64,000 bases of DNA from Takakia lepidozioides (Eukaryota > Streptophyta > Takakiopsida > Takakiales > Takakiaceae): contig CM060733.1 of NCBI GenBank assembly GCA_030704615.1, positions 46,314,001 to 46,378,000 of the forward strand, in the 5' to 3' direction. The notes below the pieces were generated by a model, which ran no database searches, was not told where the DNA came from, and saw only the letters and a program-made list of their open reading frames with translations. The first letter of the stretch is position 1, and each line of letters opens with the position of its first letter. The translations under genes were made by a program, and so were the position numbers. Positions 1 through 16,468 of the stretch are shown one piece after another.

Positions 1-800
1 TGGCTTCGACGATTTTAACCCCTAATGGACGAGCCCATTTTTTGTGGACCAACTACAAAACGGAACATACCCTCATGGATGAGGGATTGGTCCACCAAAC
101 GGAACGTATCCTCATGGATGAGGGTATACTTCTCAGTTGACAAACATCCACGGGGATGAACCGTATGACAGTCACCCTACCTACTTCATGCACCTGCTCT
201 AAAATTTCAGATGATATGGACGTGTGATTAGGAAGATTACAACAAAAATCCAAGCCCAGAATTTCTATTGTACTCCAATTTAAGAGTCAAAAAATGGTTT
301 GACAAGCATTTGGCCTACCAAAATGATTTCTCATTCATACATGCTGTCCAAATTCGGATTATGTGGCACCTAAAGCAAAATTTCATAGCCCAATTCCAAA
401 ATCTCATAAGGTTTGCTTTGTATGGCCTGTGTGTTGAGCAGTAGGCTCAGTAAATTCACTGGACGTTAAAGAAACTTTATCTTTATCTTTGTATGGGAAA
501 ATAGGGGGGGTAAAAAATACAATATATTACAATTGAACCCCCTTGGGGTGTCCAATCTTTTAGTGGAACCACAATTCCAGCGGTCATGTTCATCTTTGCC
601 TGATTACTAACTACCTTGAAAAAAATATCATCATTCTAACCTATATACACATACATATTTTTGAACATTCTTCCTTGAATCCCAACTGAGGCTTCAGGTA
701 CTTGGGAAATTTTTGATATGTATGATAGATGCATGATTGTTGACAAGTATGGGGAAAGAAAAAGACTTTGTCGACGGGCAAAAATCCAAAAAATCGCCTG
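1..800. other. AT-rich intergenic DNA without a recognised gene
   Basis: No reading frame here resembles a known protein. The only recognisable item is a SINE 3' tail at 423-499. A short direct repeat containing CGGAACATACCCTCATGGAT / CGGAACGTATCCTCATGGAT lies at about 60-130. Confidence 0.5.
423..499 (+). repeat. SINE 3' tail (same family as 21410-21548)
   Basis: This stretch matches 21480-21548 almost base for base, from GGCCTGTGTGTTGAGCAG to the end TTTATCTTTATCTTT. Only the 3' part is present, so the copy is 5'-truncated. The shared short-repeat ending is typical of retroposed SINE tails. The source family is inferred from two copies in this window. Confidence 0.6.
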
Positions 801-809
801 CTTCAAAAC

Positions 810-1030
810 CAGTGTTGTGCGGGTATATTGATTTCAATATACCCTTAGGGTATAAGTAAATTATTTTTGTCAAATCATTTATCCTCCGGGTATGGATAAA
901 TTAACTTTTCAGATTTCTATATAACCCCCGGGTATGGATATATATGCCAAAATATACCCTGAGGGTATGAATAGTTTCCGGGTATGGATAGTTATTTCAA
1001 TTAATATATAATTTAATGGTTTTAAAGAAT
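810..1030 (+). mobile_element. hAT-like element, left terminus only
   Basis: It begins CAGTGTTGTGCGGGTATA, closely matching the terminus of the intact MITE at 14320 and the ends at 59608 and 63503. The interior carries many GGGTATGG/ATACCC words that also occur in the other copies. No matching right end or 8-bp target duplication was found, so the extent is approximate. Confidence 0.45.
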
Positions 1031-1169
1031 ATATGACGTTCTTCAATATGTACAAAACACAAAAAAAACAATCTAGGGTAAAAGAGAAAATTGATAAGAT
1101 ATTGCATAATATTTTGGTGTTAATTTCCAATGCAAGATGGAGGAGGTTTGAGATTAAAAAAACACACAT

Positions 1170-1366
1170 TGGCTGGTAGCTCAGCTAGTAACCCGCTGCC
1201 ATGCCCCCTGTGTGGGATTGTTCGTGACGGTACATCAGGCGTTGATCGTCGTGTAGGTCTCATGGTCCATAAATGAAAGGGGGTTAATCTTTCCCCCTCC
1301 TCAAGGGCCTGAATTGTGGACTGTAGCTCCCAAGTTTCCTCCAAAAAAAAAAAAAAAAAAAAAAAA
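1170..1366 (+). repeat. tRNA-derived SINE with poly-A tail
   Basis: The head TGGTAGCTCAGCTAGT resembles a pol III A box of a tRNA-like SINE. The body ends in a pure A run of more than 20 at about 1343-1366. The B box is degenerate. It is not a functional tRNA because no cloverleaf can be completed downstream of the A box. Confidence 0.5.
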
Positions 1367-1916
1367 TCCCCCTCAAGACCTAAATTGTGGGCAGGTATCC
1401 TTCTATATATATATATATAGGCGAGATCTGAAGATGTATTGTTTGGGTTATATGACATTTTAGGAATGATATATATGTAGCATTTGTTTTAGTTGTGATT
1501 GGAGCTTTCTTATAGCTCCATCTTCTCGACTCTCGTATCTCTCCTTGTGTTGAGGAGGAGGGGGCTACGCTAGATTTCGTTTGGATAAAAGTTGCCAAAA
1601 GAAAGAAGTGTCATTCATCTGTGGATGCTGCTCGATCAGCTTATCGTTCACTGTATCATCCATTTCTTGCACACGCGTGTGAGGTGAGACAGTCCATACT
1701 ATCATCCCAACACTCCAATATAGAGAAAACCTGTAAAGCTTCTGAAATTAGGTGACTACAACTTCATACCTAGTACAAGTTTCTTCTGCATGGGAAAAGT
1801 ACTATCTTGTGTACTCCACATGGATGGTAAATAGTAAGCTCTTCCAAATATTGCAAGTGCTGGAATCTAATTGAGTATAACAATGAGGAGGACTAAGCAA
1901 CACTGTGTATATCATA

Positions 1917-2500
1917 TCATATATACTCAATACTCGCACTCGATGAGCCAATGAACATTGCTCTTCCTCTCAATCCAATTTTTTCCATCCAATGCTCACG
2001 AATCATTGATATGAGTTCAAATAGATTGCATACACGTGTAAATTTTTCTACAAACAAGCCTTCTGTGAATATATCTACAATTTGATCAAAAGTAGGCACA
2101 TAAGAAAGATGAATTTCGACTTCAATTAGCTTTTCCCGAACAATATGAAATTGTATGTCGATATATTTTGTCTGCTTGGGAAACAATGGATTGTGAGCTA
2201 ACTTGATGCAGCCTATCTGAGAGAAGAAGTGTCGATAAACCAATGATACCAAGCATACAACGAAGCCAAACAATTTCTTTAGTTGTCTGCACAAAACTTG
2301 CGACAGATGCATAATCTGTTGTGCTACGTGCCATGCACTATTGTTTACACAAACCCCAAGCAACATAGGTCATTGTGTAAGAAAAGTATATACCCACTAC
2401 ACAATTTTTGATTATCGAGATCGGCTACATAATTTGCAGTCCAATGTAGTCATGAAGGAACTATCCATGCCTACTACAAATTAACGCCACTAAAACTGAT
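1917..2500 (-). pseudogene. Ty1/copia retrotransposon remnant, RNase H end
   Basis: Two overlapping frames on - carry the copia RNase H signature. One reads MARSTTDYASVASFVQTTKE followed by IVWLR. The other reads KYIDIQFHIVREKL followed by HLSYVPTFDQIVDIFTEGL, matching the family pattern K-HIDI-YHFIRE...YVPT-DQ-ADI-TK-L. A third frame upstream (about 2390-2460) carries YVADLDNQKLCSGY, the equivalent of the DADWAGD...TSGY segment. At least two frameshifts and several stops show it is dead. The reverse transcriptase fragment at 4219-4425 has the same orientation and may be the upstream part of the same element, separated by the kinase remnant. Confidence 0.75.
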
Positions 2501-2569
2501 CGAATCCATGAAGTGGACACGCAGTGGATCATGAGCATTGGCGTTGTAAGGAGCAATACCAAGTTGAAT

Positions 2570-3200
2570 AAGTGCACGGTACAATAAGGCAACGACAAAT
2601 ATAGATACATATCTTCTGATAAACCTCCAAGGTATCATAGACGACGACATTCCGGTTGTGATACGGCCTCTTGGGGACCCTGTAACAAAGTTATTTACTC
2701 AGGTTTCTCTTTACTTGGAGACTGTAGTGGCGGAGGATGAGATCGGGGCCCTAGAGTCACGCACCTGAATGAGAAAAAGACAATGGAAACTACATGTCTT
2801 GAAGTGCTGGAGCAAGAGATTGGGATGTAGTTACAACCTCTAAATCATCAATCGGTTGTGACGTTTCCATACGCCCTCACCAACCCTCCATGGGCCTTTT
2901 ACTAAAGGAAAACGACTTCTTTTCCACCCCACAAATCATGTACCAATGTCTCCCTCTGATCATTCCACGATTGAGAAGTATGTAATGAACAACATTTCTT
3001 AGAAGTTTAAACTTTAATTTCTTCATACACGGCTGCTGATATCAAGTTCATTTAGACTTTTAGCTATGTTGTTAAAAAAACCGCCACAAACAGGTCTTAA
3101 ATATAACCTTGATTGCAACTAAGAAAAAAAGATATATTAAAATGTATTCAAAGAATAGAGGGGCTTGGAGGGAGGTTAACAACAACCACGAAAACAATGA
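2570..3200. other. No feature recognised
   Basis: Neither strand shows an extended protein-like frame. The stretch lies between the copia remnant and the kinase remnant and is probably decayed transposon or insertion flank. Confidence 0.4.
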
Positions 3201-3215
3201 TGAGTAAGAACAAAC

Positions 3216-4222
3216 CTATGGAATAGGATCTGATAACCAAGGATGAATCAATGCTTCCGGTGCAGTGCACTGCTTCGATTTAAGCTTCATTATAAACTGC
3301 TGAGCAGATTTTGTACTCGTAGTTATCGTAGACACTCGCTGTTCTAAAAGTCTTCCAAGCTGATACATATCTAACATGGACGTGTAAAAGTTGTCTTCCA
3401 ATGTCTCAATGCTTCTGTCTAAGAAATGTTGAAATCATTCTGGTACTTGAGTCTAGTTCTTCTTTCAACTTACAGTCGTGCTTCTCCATCCGGGCTTCTA
3501 TGAGGGTTATGCGCCGAGCCCGATGGTTGCCGTTACAGCCAATTCCATAGCCATTCGTGCCCTTGTACCAATCTGCACGGGATGTTGCGCGGCTGCGACT
3601 GTTTCCAGGTCAATTAGCATGAATTGCTCATTTGATACCTGCAAAATATTAAGGAACTGGATATCCCTGTGAACGAGGCCCGGCTCATGGAGGACATACA
3701 AGGCTTCGCACACATTCGTGGTCAAATATCTTGGTATCTCGCTCAGACCTCAACATGGGCTGGTATCCAAGATGATTAATCTCAACTGTATAGGTTCATG
3801 TACGATTTATGGGGACCTCGTTCAAATTTCCCTTATTAAACACGGAAGGGAAAGACATTTTTCTCCAGCTTTGTAAGGCTCCCTCGGTATCACATCCAAT
3901 TCAAATGTGAACCTCACAAAAACTATTAAAGTTCTTGATGGACTTACAAACTTTGTTAAGGTAGAAATACATTATCAGTGAGCAGAGCATGGCGGCCTAA
4001 CACATCAGGGACTAAGTCTACCATTTTCTTAATTAATTGATAGACATAGTCGATGTTTAGCAAAAACTCGCAGTAACCGGATTCAATTGATAGGTAGGCT
4101 CTTCTGATCTTGCCATACTTGTAGCCAATATAAACCCTTTGGAATTCTGAGCCTGTCGCTATGTAGCCCAGAATCATGAATGAATTGTATCTCTCGTTAA
4201 ATATGGTGGAAAGTGACTTCAC
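3216..4222 (-). pseudogene. Protein kinase-like gene, fragmentary
   Basis: Three kinase-like blocks lie in order on -. The block at 3956-4222 is a helical N-terminal region without clear motifs. The block at 3507-3725 carries the catalytic loop LVHRDIQFLNIL (HRD-x4-N) and then LIDLETVA, where the usual DFG is DLE. The block at 3216-3401 carries the C-lobe end MYQLGRLLE...TAPEALIHPWL. A good donor (GTAAGT) follows the middle block. No glycine-rich loop or VAIK lysine is visible. DLE or DFE in place of DFG, with N instead of the full HRDLKPEN, is seen in atypical kinases. It could be a broken gene captured among transposons or a multi-exon gene whose N-lobe I cannot see. Confidence 0.5.
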
Positions 4223-4425
4223 CTTTGCCCTAAGATCATCTTCAGCAGCACCAAGACTGGAAAGCTCAATGTCTTTACCAATAAGAAAGGTGCATCCAGA
4301 CGCTGTGAGGAGCTTGTGTCATTTCTTTCATAGCAGATGGAAATATGTGAGGTATTCTTGATATACTTCAAAATTCTCTTGGCATCTACACAATGTGCAC
4401 GAGTACTGTGTGTAGTACAAAACAT
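4219..4425 (-). pseudogene. Ty1/copia reverse transcriptase fragment
   Basis: The frame carries CVDAKRILKYIKNTSHISICY, which follows the conserved copia segment HW-AAKRILRYLKGT---GI-Y. Only about 45 residues are recognisable before the frame runs into unrelated sequence. It is probably the upstream portion of the RNase H remnant at 1917-2500. Confidence 0.6.
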
Positions 4426-4539
4426 AGCAACAACATAAGCTCAAGGCACCCTAACAACACAACAAAAAAAGAAAAGACCTAGCACACAAAGGCTATGAAG
4501 GCACATAAAGGCCCTTATATATCCTGATTAGATATACCT

Positions 4540-4748
4540 TTCATTTTAACATATACCCTTTAGAAAAGTAGGGTATATTGAGCGTCTTAATATAGGGTAA
4601 ATATAAGGATAAAAGGTATATCATAAAAATATACCCTGATATAAGGGTATACATCCGGGTACCTAAACTGTGCCACACCATGGTATATATATATCAATAT
4701 ATATCAGGGCGGGTATATCAGGGTAATTTATATACCCGCCCAACATTG
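4540..4748 (-). mobile_element. hAT-like element, right terminus
   Basis: The sequence ends in TATACCCGCCCAACATTG, the reverse complement of the CAATGTTGGGCGGGTATA type terminus seen elsewhere. Many GGGTATA/TATACCC words precede it. No partner end with a matching duplication was found. Confidence 0.4.
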
Positions 4749-4749
4749 A

Positions 4750-5380
4750 GAAAAAACCACTCAATTTTTTTGTCACAAGGACAACATTTCGGTTGACCAT
4801 GATTGGGTCTCCATGTTGAAATCTCTTCTTCCCGTCGCTTTACTAGGATCTTGTGTTTTGCCTCACACTCATGTATATATGGATTGTTCTTCAATATAAA
4901 CTCATAGACTTGCTCAACCACCATGTTCGAGAATTTTATCCTGTTTGAAATCTTGGGAAAACAATGTCATTGGTTAGTACATCCTCATCTTCTTTCCACA
5001 TCTGATGGGCTTTTTTATCCACCCTTGTCATGTACTGAATGCAATAGAACATAACTTCTTGTAATGTATATCCCTCTGTCATGTTACCCTCTGGGTGCGC
5101 CGTTTGTTTTACATGTGCTTTCAAATCTTCATATACCGTTCGAGGAAATACATTGATTGAGAATGAACAGGGCCGACAATCTCAGCCTCTTCCACTAAGT
5201 GCACTATCAAGTGCATTTGGATGTCAAAAACGAGGGAGGGAGGTGCATCTCCAACATACACATTACCACCACCGCCTCCACCTCCATGCGATGAAAATCC
5301 ATTTTCTCCATCTCTTTAGAACAAATCCTCTGGAACAAGTTCCCCAACTTGTAGATTGCTTCACGAATGTCTGAAGTCAA
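4750..5380 (-). pseudogene. CACTA (En/Spm) TNP2 transposase, C-terminal half
   Basis: Reading on -, successive frames give SDIREAIYKLGNLFQRICSK, then a MHLPPSF block, then an IHLVEEAEIVGPVH block, then LKAHVKQTAHPEGNMTEGYT. This order matches the DUF4218 end of CACTA TNP2 proteins (KL--FF--ICSK, FPPSFF, HL--HLV-E----GPV, NKA-PEGSIAEGY). Frameshifts separate the blocks. The matching N-terminal half lies at 5590-6064 on the opposite strand. Confidence 0.6.
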
Positions 5381-5589
5381 TGACTATCCATGCGGTTTTA
5401 GGAAGACCGATGGAAGGAGGCGATTGCGGAAGGGTCACGCCAAATCGACCAAGCATAAAGTGGCTTTCAATCTTCTACGAATTGGGATATTGGGCGGTAC
5501 ATATTCCACCATCAACATTATTACATGCATACTAGCATATTACACATGTTGAATGAATGTTCTTGTCACTTACATGTCAAAGTAATAAT

Positions 5590-6064
5590 TATGTAATGAT
5601 GTGTGGGTGGGAATATATGCAGGACCTCAAGATTCGTCGAATTCTAGATCTTTTGTATATTGAGAAGAATGTTTGCACGTCATTTTTGGCTGGCACACCG
5701 ACAAAAAAATGAGTGGTTGCAAAAGGAGATTCTCTGAATGTGAGACGAGAGTTAGGCTTGAAGAGCAATGACGTTGCATGCTACATCTATGGGTCGAACA
5801 AATGGTGTGTACCCAAAGGGTGTTTCACATTGGAAGTCTAGGCCAACACCTTGACAATGGACAAATGATGAATATTAGAAAATGAGAGTCACCATCTATG
5901 TTATCCGGACACCAACCAACTATGGGTCATCACTTTGTGTGAAGTTCAGCGAAGATACAATATTCCATGGTTTGAAGTCTCATGACTACCGCAATATATT
6001 GCAAGACATCTTGTCACTTGCAATACATGGGATTATTCTGGATCAAAATTCCACCGAACAGTGA
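5590..6064 (+). pseudogene. CACTA (En/Spm) TNP2 transposase, central fragment
   Basis: The + strand reads LYIEKNVCTSFLAGT near 5650, like the TNP2 motif HIEKNVCDN-L-TL. Near 5970 it reads HGLKSHDYRNILQDILSLAI, like GLKSHDCHVLMQ-LLP-A-R. Stops and frame changes lie between the blocks. The next segment of the family (AI-KL--FF--IC) is found at 5380 and below on -, so the two pieces read away from each other. Confidence 0.55.
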
Positions 6065-8000
6065 CAGTGCAGTGTCTTTAATGTGCAAGCTTTTCATCCA
6101 TTTACTGAGTAATATGTACTCAAAATGTGGTAAGTCCTGTCAGCAAACTGCTCATGCAGTATAATAAAGTAAACCTTTCACTCCTAGTAAATTAAGCTCG
6201 AGTAACTACTGAACCTATCCATCTCCATATGCATACAGGTGGTCCACCACCGTGCCAAAACTGATCTCGAGTTGTTTAATATTACTCGAATGGAGTGTAA
6301 AAACTAATCTGTTGGTTTCTTAAAATTGAACAAGATCAAAACTTGCCGCCTGACTGTCGGCAACGGGCCATATATGTTTTCTCAAAATGAAATTCACAAC
6401 CTCACTATATCCCTCATTTCTCTCTCTCCAACCAAGAACCACATCAACTTAACATCTCCACAAGACACGAAAATTGTGAGGGGCGAGGGTGGCGAGGCCG
6501 CCGATTGGCAAGCGGCAGTGGAGGCAAACTACACAGGAACTCGGGTCAAAGATAGTCAAGGATTACCTTGTATTGCTCGGGAGTGCAGTGTTGTTCCCCA
6601 AGCGTCCATTCCCTTTAAATAACCTCAGCTGTAGCTTGCTGGAGGTGGTGGTGGCTCGGCTACAGCAGCCGCCTACTACTTTGGTGTCAGAGATTCCCTA
6701 ACATCCCACATAGGTCACCCCAATGAAGGCAAGCCTAAATCTACATACAAAAGCGCGTGAACATAGCCAAGTGCAAGGTCGAACCAGGAGCTCTAATGTA
6801 TAGACCACAAAGTAGCAAAATGGAACAGTTTTCGCCGCGCAACAGCCTACAAAGTGGGTAAGTTTGCAGCAATCAACGACCCCAAAACGTATGAGCTCAC
6901 AAAATAGAGCCCCCTACAAATGGCATGCAATAGAAGAACAAGAATGAATGTATGTATGGAAAACGCTCTTATGGAAGCTAATTAAGCAGGCTCCAAGGAG
7001 GCTCGACACATTGTGGGCTAAGACATCTGCCATCTGCCATCACTCCTGCCATCTGTTGCCACCCTTCATTCCATGGCGGGGTGTCTGCATGTGTCCATAG
7101 GGGCAGATATGCATACCCTACATGCAACCATCGCCGTAGTTTTTGGCACCGTCCCCATTCAACCTACGACGTGGCTAGGTCAATGGTGCTTGCGGGTCCT
7201 AAACCACAAAATTTTGGGTACCTCTCTCCACTTCGAAAAATTCTAGATGACGCTACTTTTATTGTTTTAGGGTGCCATAAGGACAAGCATGCGCGTAACT
7301 TTAGGCGCTACAACTGTCATTCAGACACAGTTTTCATCCAAGTTCATCCAACAATTCAACATCAGGGATGATTTTTTATGCGACCCGTTTCGGATTGCGT
7401 CGTCCATCACGGGTTAAAATTGCTTTTTTGTAAGAGGGAAAGTTCTACTGCAGGACGAACTTTCCGGGATTTCAGAGTCGTCGGAGCCAAAGGGCAGACT
7501 ATTCCCTCCTCCCCCTTGCCCCTAGTCAGATTACGCAAATGGATGTGACTATATTTACAAAGGGAAGTTTCCAGAACTATATTCCCTTAGATAATATGCA
7601 TGTTCTATATATATTCGTTGGGCCTTTTGGAACATTCCATGAATTTGAAACTGAAGTAAAAGTAAATACTTTATCAAAGAGCATGAGAGGTTAGCCAATG
7701 AATCAATGGTTGGAAAAATATTTCTAATATTTTTAAATATAAAAAATGTTTTCTTCCTCTTTTATAGATTGACCTTTTGGGGCCGAGTGGGCCCGTTTTA
7801 TTAAATAAATTTGAATTTTCCTAAAATAATTACTGAAGTGATACATATGGGATAATGAAGATTCGCAGCGGTCAAAGCGAAAGACCGAAGGGTACAGAAT
7901 ATTTGGTCACGTAGGGCATTATACCAGCACGCACCTACAGTGCCGGTCCAGGTCACCATTCGGTCACCGCATCTCGGCTTAGGCCGTGCGCGGTGTTTGT
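6065..8000. other. Intergenic DNA without a recognised gene
   Basis: Short open frames occur (for example 6326-6622 and 7081-7371) but none resembles a known protein or shows a splice-consistent structure. Given the neighbourhood it is probably transposon-derived. The last part precedes the CDC48 promoter. Confidence 0.4.
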
Positions 8001-8004
8001 GACC

Positions 8005-8013
8005 AAACCCTAA
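8005..8013 (+). promoter_or_regulatory. Telo-box in CDC48 upstream region
   Basis: AAACCCTAA lies about 100 bp upstream of the CDC48 start codon. In plants this motif is common near the start of housekeeping and translation genes. The position fits a promoter or leader element; function here is inferred. Confidence 0.4.
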
Positions 8014-8111
8014 AAGCAAGGGATTGCGTAGCAAAGGAGAAGGGAGGGAGAGACAGACCGAGTGTGTCTGTGTCCATTCCTGAAGATTGTAGGAAAGAGA
8101 CACGTTTCAAC

Positions 8112-13599
<5,488 letters not shown>

Positions 13600-14311
13600 C
13601 AATGCTGGTTGCTTTGAACTAGTAGGTGACTTCTTTGTACTGCAGCGAGATGGAGTTTGGCTATCGCCGATAGAAATTCATCCTAAACCCTCTTCTGCCC
13701 AGTTTTAAAAAACCCTCACGGTGTTTATTCATCTGGTTTACATCTGTGTGTGTGGCACGGCAATTTATTCTTTCAATAATTCTTCAATGCAGTACTATGT
13801 ACTGGTACGCCGGGAAGCATAGAGGCTGCATCACCGTCGATTTGGTAACTTGAACTCTTTGCACACATGGAAAGGATTGGGAGAGTTCCAAGTCAATACA
13901 AGGTACTATGCATGTGTCATCTACCAATCTTTTTTGCAGTCAGATAATGAGACAAAACTGTCCTACAGATGAAAACATTTGCATGTGTCTTTGCACCACG
14001 ACGGTTTCTCAAAGTTTGTCTTGGCACACAGTACTGTACATTGGGTATAAACTATGGTGAACTGCTTGTGGCTTCATCTGTGTGAAGCAAGTGAACCTGC
14101 GCATGCAGGTTCATTTCCTGTTTACTCTATGTACAACCTGCATGTATCAGCAAAGCTTGCATGCATGACACCTGTTTTATTTTAACCAAACTAGCAACAT
14201 GTTTCAAATTTCTAGTCATTTCAAGAAGTCTCAATCAGCTTACTTATTTTAAATTCTTCTTAGTTACCCAGGATCGCCCTTTACACAAAGGCACACCGCA
14301 GTGCAAAACTG
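13600..14311 (+). other. CDC48 3' flank
   Basis: This is the 3' untranslated region and downstream spacer. No further gene is seen before the MITE at 14320. It is T-rich, but no unambiguous polyadenylation signal stands out. Confidence 0.4.
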
Positions 14312-14319
14312 GTAGGTTC

Positions 14320-14968
14320 CAGTGTTGGACCGGTATATATGGTCAGACCTGAGTATACAGAAGGTATGAGTAATGGTATGAAGAACCATACCCTATTGGT
14401 ATGAAAGAACATTATACCTAGGTGCATAACCTACTCAGGTGGATACTGAGTCAAGGATTTGCTCATCGATGCCAGACCAGCCTGGGTTGTCGTTGTTGTT
14501 ATACTGCCTGCGATACCATTATTGAGGATTGCAAGCGGCAATGGAGCTCAGTATGGGATATGAATAAGTAGGGTATGAATATGAGCTCCAGTGAGCACTT
14601 TCAGTCGTATCAGGCAGTGCAGGCTGGACAAATTGCTCAGACTCCTCTCTGCAGGGGAAGTGGAAATCTGGTCCTGGCTACCATGACTGCAAAATAACTG
14701 AAAGACAGTGTACTGTAAACAAAGGCTCAGCATCATAACTACCATACCAATGTTTATATACCCCCAGTATCAATATCAAAAAAATTAATACCATTACCAT
14801 ACCCATACACTATCCATTTTACAAGACCTCTTACCCTATTGATACCATTAATACTCTATCAGGTCATACCTGCCACCGTACCCTTACCAGCCTGGTATGC
14901 ATAAGGGATCAGATCCTCATACCAGGACCAGTCTGGTATTTAAAAATACATATATCAGTCCAACACTG
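14320..14968. mobile_element. hAT-superfamily MITE, 649 bp, with perfect target duplications
   Basis: The left end is CAGTGTTGGACCGGTATA and the right end is the inverted GTCCAACACTG, giving an 11-bp perfect terminal repeat. The flanks are GTAGGTTC at 14312-14319 and GTAGGTTC at 14969-14976, a perfect 8-bp duplication. A CAGTG-type terminus with an 8-bp duplication is the hAT signature. No transposase frame is present, so it is non-autonomous. The interior has many GGTATGA/TCATACC words in both orientations and could form extended hairpins. The perfect duplication suggests a relatively recent insertion. It sits between the convergent CDC48 and CTU2 genes. Confidence 0.88.
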
Positions 14969-14976
14969 GTAGGTTC

Positions 14977-16468
14977 TCCTATTTCATATCTTTCAGAAAG
15001 TGAGAAGCATCTGCTCATAGCGCAAAAACCAAGACCATAGATTTTGTCAGCAACTGCAACATGGTAAGATCATTTGAGGTTTGACATATTTTGGCCACTC
15101 AATTTGTCAGTGATTGCTAAAATTGATGTTTCTGGTCATTTGAGTGAGGAGGCCTAGACATTGACATTAAATGTGTGCTTATATGAATATTTCAGTCGCA
15201 CCATCGACAGTCCCTCTCGAGGATAGACAACTACAGATAAAAGAACTATTGAAGGAGGTCACGTTGAGAATTAACATTTTGGGGATGCTTCATCCGAATT
15301 CAGATAGACCACTCCTCGAGAGAGTTGGAGGCTGGAGTGTTCCAAATCTGCAACATGCAGCATGTACTGAACCCATCCATCATGCGTGGGAAGGATTTGC
15401 AGGCCAGTCGTGCGCCTAAGATGAAAGGCACATGTCCAAACTGAATGTCAGAATGTCGACATGACAGGGAAAAGCTTTGCTCTTAGTGGCTGCGAGAGGC
15501 ACAGTTTCTGTTGCTGTGATTTGGTAAGTACAGATGTCCCCTACAGCAAGTAACCGACATCAAGAGAACCGACATCAGGAGAGATCTGACAGAAGGAGTT
15601 GAAATCGAAAATGAGGATGGGTGGTTGCAGGGGAAGCACACCACTTGTTGAAGAGAATCCTGCAAGGCTCAAAAAGGAAGAGCAAGCTGCGCCGCCATAG
15701 TGACCTGCATCAGGTCCATCATGCCAGAGGTTTGTCATTTCATCCACCGAAGAATGCTGACTATGGAAGAAATGCATACACACTTCTGGTTGGCAAACAA
15801 AACCAAAGGATATTCTCGTGCATTATCTTCAGCCAACCCATACCTCCAGGTTCACCAGATATGTTTAGCAATATTTCTAAATATAGGATGTCGTGATTTG
15901 GAAGGAAATTCTCTATTTAGGCCTGCTCATTGACTAGGCCAGATCACAGTTACAACAGAAAGAACAAGGCAAGAAATGTGCCTTTTACTATCTTGTCAAT
16001 GGCTGTTACAACCTACCCACCTGCTGATGGAAGCATTAGCTCTAATCATTCTACTAAGTATGCATTCTTCACCAAACAAAATATGTGTAGAAAAGCAAAC
16101 TGTAGCAAGGTGCTCGAGGACCTGCGAAGGGGCTCAATAGGCATACTGCCTTGCACGCACTCCAAGTTGGAGAGAATGAAGTCCTCTGCATTACCATGAG
16201 TCTTCAAGCCTGGCTCATTACTTCTCACCATCCAAACTGTCAGGTTCGGAGATCAAGAAATCTTCTATTTGTGACCTGTTCAAAGGACAACCACAGAAAA
16301 TTCATAGACAAAACTAGATGGTTTCTCAAATTCCAAGTCTGCATCCCTATCCCCACTCAAGAAGAAAGGAGAAAAACTCCAGTAGGCCAAGATAAGCTCT
16401 CATGAAGGTGGCATTGTGTAATCCCAGGAGAATAGTGACGGAACGAATGTGACAGGCTGGACAAGACC
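14977..16468. other. Spacer between MITE and CTU2 3' end
   Basis: Several short frames occur, for example at 15171-15419 and 15541-15783, but none resembles a known protein. Part of it is the CTU2 3' untranslated region. A small additional CTU2 exon cannot be excluded, because GTGAG directly follows the last codons. Confidence 0.4.

Noticed and set aside
1170-1250. tRNA gene candidate
   Set aside because: Only an A-box-like stretch is present. No anticodon arm or acceptor pairing, and a SINE body with poly-A follows.
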